From positions 124,001 through 188,000 of the forward strand of contig DASQFI010000032.1 in the NCBI GenBank assembly GCA_035633215.1: a stretch of DNA of 64,000 bases, in the 5' to 3' direction. The notes under the pieces were generated by a model, which searched no databases, was not told the origin of the DNA, and saw nothing but the letters and a program-made list of their open reading frames with translations. Every line of letters begins with the position of its first letter. The stretch's first letter is position 1. A program made the position numbers and the translations under genes. The DNA is from DASQFI01 sp035633215 (GTDB lineage Bacteria; Acidobacteriota; Vicinamibacteria; Vicinamibacterales; SCN-69-37). Shown here in pieces: positions 61,299 to 64,000 of this stretch.

Positions 61299-62513
61299 AT
61301 GCACCCGCTGATCTACGACTGGAATACCGTCGACGCGCCGCCGGATCCGCCGCGGCCGGTGATGCTCGACGACGAGACGCTCCGCGACGGGCTGCAGTCG
61401 CCCAGCGTCCGCACGCCGACAATCGACCAGAAACTCCAGATTCTCCACTTGATGGAGGCACTCGATATCGATTCGGTCGACATCGGGCTGCCGGGCGCCG
61501 GGCCGCACGTCGTTCGGGACGTGGAGCGCCTGGCCCGAGAGATCGTCAGCGCCAAGCTTCGCATCCGGCCGAACTGCGCCGCCCGGACCATCCTCGGCGA
61601 CATCACGCCGATCATCGAGATCTCGCAGCGGACGGGCATCGCGATCGAGTGCTGCACTTTCATCGGATCCAGTCCGATCCGGCAGTTCACGGAAGACTGG
61701 ACGCTCGATTATCTGCAGCGCCTCACCGAGGACGCCGTCGGCGCCGCCGTGAAGGAAGGCCTGCCGGTCATGTACGTGACTGAAGATACGACCCGCGCGG
61801 ATCCCGAGTCCCTGCGCCGCCTGTACACGGCCGCCATCCGGGCCGGCGCCGCGCGCGTGTGCATCGCCGACACGGTCGGCCATGCCACGCCCACCGGCGC
61901 GCGCGCCGTCGTTCGATACGTGCAGTCGATCGTCGACGCGGCCGGCGGCAGCATCGGCATCGACTGGCACGGACACCGCGATCGCGACCTGGCGGTCGAA
62001 AACAGCCTGGCGGCGATGGAGGCCGGCGCGACCCGCCTGCATGGCGCGGCGCTCGGCATCGGCGAGCGTGTCGGCAACACACCGCTCGACGCGCTGCTGA
62101 CGAACCTCGTGCTGATGGGCCACCGGCAGACCGACCTGACCCGGCTCGGTGAGTACTGCGCGCTCGTCTCAGAGGCGTGCGGCGTGCCGATTCCAGCCAA
62201 CTATCCCGTCGTCGGGCGCGACGCCTTCCGGACGGCCACGGGCGTCCACGCGGCGGCGGTGATCAAGGCGATCAAGAAGCGGGACGCCGCGCTGGTCGAT
62301 GCGATCTACTCAGGGGTCCCCGCGAGCCTGGTCGGCCGCGCGCAGGCAATTGAGATCGGGCCCTTGTCGGGCCGATCGAATGTCGTCTTCTGGCTGGAAA
62401 ACCACGGCATGGAGGCGACCGACGAACTCGTCGACCGCATCTTCACGAAAGCCAAGTCGTCGTCGAGCGTGCTGACCGAAGCGGAAGTGCGGGAAGCGGC
62501 GAAGGAAGAATAA
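61299..62513 (+). CDS. 2-isopropylmalate/homocitrate synthase-like (HMGL family) enzyme
   Basis: 404 residues. The DRE-TIM signature appears as LDDETLRDGLQSPSV with the metal Asp; the metal histidines are in DWHGHRDRDLAVENSLAAME. The GIGERVGNTPLDAL motif is that of the LeuA/NifV group. It lacks the C-terminal leucine-binding domain of full-length LeuA, and the C-terminus has a short variant helical domain (HAAAVIKAIKKRDAALVDAI). Exact acceptor (ketoisovalerate or other) cannot be assigned. Confidence 0.88.
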   Translation: MHPLIYDWNTVDAPPDPPRPVMLDDETLRDGLQSPSVRTPTIDQKLQILHLMEALDIDSVDIGLPGAGPHVVRDVERLAREIVSAKLRIRPNCAARTILGDITPIIEISQRTGIAIECCTFIGSSPIRQFTEDWTLDYLQRLTEDAVGAAVKEGLPVMYVTEDTTRADPESLRRLYTAAIRAGAARVCIADTVGHATPTGARAVVRYVQSIVDAAGGSIGIDWHGHRDRDLAVENSLAAMEAGATRLHGAALGIGERVGNTPLDALLTNLVLMGHRQTDLTRLGEYCALVSEACGVPIPANYPVVGRDAFRTATGVHAAAVIKAIKKRDAALVDAIYSGVPASLVGRAQAIEIGPLSGRSNVVFWLENHGMEATDELVDRIFTKAKSSSSVLTEAEVREAAKEE

Positions 62514-62543
62514 CTTCGAACTTCGAACTTCGAACTTCGAACT
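62512..62543. repeat. AACTTCG-iterated tract at a convergent junction
   Basis: AACTTCG is repeated four times from within the stop codon of the synthase gene. GAACTTCGAACTTCGAACTT is nearly its own inverse, since TTCGAA is a palindrome. It precedes the stop of the convergent M28 gene. Confidence 0.75.
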
Positions 62544-62576
62544 GAAGACACGACACGTGAGCTGTTGGGGCCGGTC

Positions 62577-63596
62577 TTACTGCTTCGCCAGCCGCTTCTC
62601 GATTTCCGGCAACGACGCCAGCACGACGTCGCCGACGATCTGCAGGCTCCGCGCCGCGACGTGATTGAGGTCGTCGTCGGCCGTGTGCCATTGCGGGTAG
62701 TTGTTGAGATCGATCAGATCGATCGTCGGGATGCCCGCCTTCGAGAATGCGACGTGATCGTCCTCGATGGAGCCGCCGACGTTCTGGAAGACGCTGGTGT
62801 GCCCGAGCCGGGCAGCCTGGGCCCAGACGATCTCGGTCAACCACGGCGCTGAGTATTCGGTCTCCTTGTCGATCTTCAGGTCCTTGGCGCCGATCATGTC
62901 GAACAGCATCATTGCGCGAATCGACGGGATCGCGTTCGCCTTCTCCGCCGCCTGGACGTAATAGCGGCTGCCGTAGGTGTTGTCCGGCGAGTTGGGTTTC
63001 CCGCATTCCGTCCAGTTCTTGCAAAAGGCTTCCTCGCCGTCGAACCAGACGATCTCGTACGTGAACTCCTTCGGAGCGTCCTTGAGCACGCGCGCCAGCT
63101 CGATGAGGAACGCGCCGCTCGACGCGCCGTCGCTCGCGCCGACGAACTTGAACTCGCGGAAGAGCTTCGTGTCGTAGTGGCCGGTGAACAGAATCCGGTC
63201 GGCTCGCTTTCCCGGCAGCCGGACGATGAGGTTGACCATCTCGACGCGGCCGATCGGGGAGTCGGCCTGGAAGGGCTGCTCCTGGACGGTCAGGCCGTAG
63301 CTCGCGAGCTGGCGCGTGATGTACGCCCGTGTCTGCCGGAGCGCCGCCGATCCGGCCGGCCGCGGCCCGATGGCCACCATCTGACGCAGGTGCTCCCACG
63401 CCTTGCTGCTGTCGAACGCGGGCGCCTGGGCTGCCGGCGCGGACGTCGCCGTGGGTGCGGAGGCGGGCAGCTCCGCCGCGCGTGAGCAATACATGAAGGA
63501 AATGAAGGCGGTGAAGCACGTGAAGAAAAACGTCGCCGCCTTCGGCACCGATCTCAAGGTTTTCTTCATGTCCTTCATCTCCTTCACTTCCTTCAT
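62577..63596 (-). CDS. exported M28-family protein of the glutaminyl-peptide cyclotransferase type
   Basis: 339 residues from ATG 63596, which overlaps the citrate synthase stop as ATGA. Catalytic-domain motifs are LFTGHYDTKLF, GASDGASSGAFLIELARVL, WFDGEEAFCKNW, YGSRYYVQAAEK, FQNVGGSIEDDHVAFSKAGI and LNNYPQWHTADDDLNHV. These are the pattern of QC-type M28 proteins, which form pyroglutamate at protein N-termini. The signal peptide MKEVKEMKDMKK...TFFFTCFTAFISFMYC is encoded by the inverted repeat at 63488-63600. Whether it is a cyclase or a peptidase is not certain. Confidence 0.85.
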   Translation of the reverse strand: MKEVKEMKDMKKTLRSVPKAATFFFTCFTAFISFMYCSRAAELPASAPTATSAPAAQAPAFDSSKAWEHLRQMVAIGPRPAGSAALRQTRAYITRQLASYGLTVQEQPFQADSPIGRVEMVNLIVRLPGKRADRILFTGHYDTKLFREFKFVGASDGASSGAFLIELARVLKDAPKEFTYEIVWFDGEEAFCKNWTECGKPNSPDNTYGSRYYVQAAEKANAIPSIRAMMLFDMIGAKDLKIDKETEYSAPWLTEIVWAQAARLGHTSVFQNVGGSIEDDHVAFSKAGIPTIDLIDLNNYPQWHTADDDLNHVAARSLQIVGDVVLASLPEIEKRLAKQ

Positions 63597-63600
63597 GATC
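63488..63600. repeat. ATGAAGGA inverted repeat inside the signal peptide coding region
   Basis: ATACATGAAGGAAATGAAGG and CGGTGAAGCACGTGAAG (63488-63524) are mirrored by CTTCATGTCCTTCATCTCCT and TCACTTCCTTCATG (63564-63597). On the coding strand the right arm encodes the basic N-region and the left arm the hydrophobic core of the signal peptide. Confidence 0.8.
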
Positions 63601-64000
63601 GTTTTTCCCTCGGCACGTAATCGCGCTTTCCGGCCCCAATGTACACCTGACGGGGGCGCGCGATCTTCTGGTCCGGATCGCGCAGCATTTCTTCCCACTG
63701 CGCCAACCAGCCCGCGGTCCGCGGAATGGCGAAGAGCACGGGAAACATGTCGACGGGGAAACCCATCGCCTGGTAGATCAGACCCGAGTAGAAGTCCACG
63801 TTCGGGTAGAGCTTCCGGCTGACGAAGTACTCGTCCTCGAGCGCGATGCGCTCGAGCTCGAGCGCGATGTCCAGATACGGATTGCGCCCCGTGACGGCGA
63901 AGACCAGATCCGCGGTCTGCTTGATGATGCGCGCGCGCGGGTCGTACGACTTGTAGACGCGGTGGCCGAAGCCCATCAGCCGGCCTTCGCCGCCTTTGAC
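63593..64000 (-). CDS. gltA: citrate synthase (3' part, cut by right edge)
   Basis: The last 135 residues of citrate synthase are visible; the frame enters at the window edge. MGFGHRVYKSYDPRARIIKQ contains the active-site His/Arg region, VDFYSGLIYQAMGFP carries the catalytic Asp, and AGWLAQWEEMLRDPDQKIARPRQVY is the C-terminal oxaloacetate-binding end. It condenses acetyl-CoA with oxaloacetate. The stop overlaps the ATG of the M28 gene. Confidence 0.94.
   Translation of the reverse strand, partial: VKGGEGRLMGFGHRVYKSYDPRARIIKQTADLVFAVTGRNPYLDIALELERIALEDEYFVSRKLYPNVDFYSGLIYQAMGFPVDMFPVLFAIPRTAGWLAQWEEMLRDPDQKIARPRQVYIGAGKRDYVPREKRS

Overview
The window is GC-rich (roughly two thirds G+C by eye), densely coded on both strands, and bacterial. 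The gene content fits an Acidobacteriota genome, most likely class Vicinamibacteria. This is an inference from three exported M28 peptidases, large exported TolB/beta-barrel and TPR metallopeptidases, DUF4139, DUF3014 and DUF3810 proteins, CarD, Rex, a LytS/LytTR pair, Gly/Arg-rich inserts in exported proteins, and GTG starts in overlapping gene pairs. No rRNA, CRISPR array, insertion sequence or prophage was seen. One tRNA (Leu, anticodon CAA) is present.

Layout. 1-2.5 kb: LigD-type phosphoesterase (cut by the left edge), POT peptide transporter and YggX on the minus strand. 2.7-8.1 kb: a large exported metallopeptidase/TolB/barrel protein facing a molybdopterin oxidoreductase. 8.3-11.3 kb: YIP1 protein, type II NADH dehydrogenase and a DUF3810 protein in one overlapping operon. 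11.3-16.8 kb: fatty acid desaturase, DUF3014 protein and M28 peptidase, then divergent ferritin and a VOC protein. 16.9-23.6 kb: small lipoprotein, beta-lactamase-fold hydrolase, DUF4139 protein, sigma/anti-sigma pair behind a monoacylglycerol-lipase-like hydrolase, histone-H1-like protein and STAS protein. 23.7-28.1 kb: PruA, a frameshifted exported protein, tRNA-Leu, YvlD-like protein and an exported PqqB-like metallohydrolase. 28.2-38.2 kb: a broken membrane gene, M28 peptidase, CarD, PlsC, exported Ig-like protein, Rex-MoaC, D-2-hydroxyacid dehydrogenase and long-chain acyl-CoA ligase. 38.5-45.7 kb: two tandem paralogous lipoproteins divergent from an AT-hook protein, then the lytS-lytTR-lepB-lepB operon and an isolated nuoI. 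45.7-58.3 kb: homocysteine methyltransferase/MTHFR fusion, SAM methyltransferase, glycosyltransferase, zinc ribbon, two ICMT-like methyltransferases, KAS II, exported HpaI-like aldolase, FAD oxidoreductase, TPR peptidase and a caspase-fold protein. 58.3-64 kb: a rhomboid lacking its serine, an FHA-GAF-SpoIIE phosphatase, an isopropylmalate-synthase-like enzyme, a glutaminyl-cyclase-like M28 protein and the 3' end of citrate synthase.

The most unusual signal is between the genes. Many junctions hold a different short word (7-18 bases) iterated and usually folded into a palindrome. The clearest family is built from AATCTGGAATCT and occurs three times, each time exactly between two convergent genes, with arms up to about 140 bases. 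A second family (core CAGGTCTTG then an AT-rich word) makes near-perfect hairpins; one copy contains both start codons of the divergent M28 and ferritin genes. One such inverted repeat has become part of a coding region and supplies both the charged N-region and the hydrophobic core of a signal peptide.

A second theme is unusual gene starts. The tandem signal peptidase genes arose by a duplication that carried along the 3' end of lytTR, which now lies in another frame upstream of both copies. The sigma factor has clear coding sequence upstream of any ATG/GTG/TTG. In all three cases a CTG codon sits 6-8 bases behind a good Shine-Dalgarno sequence.
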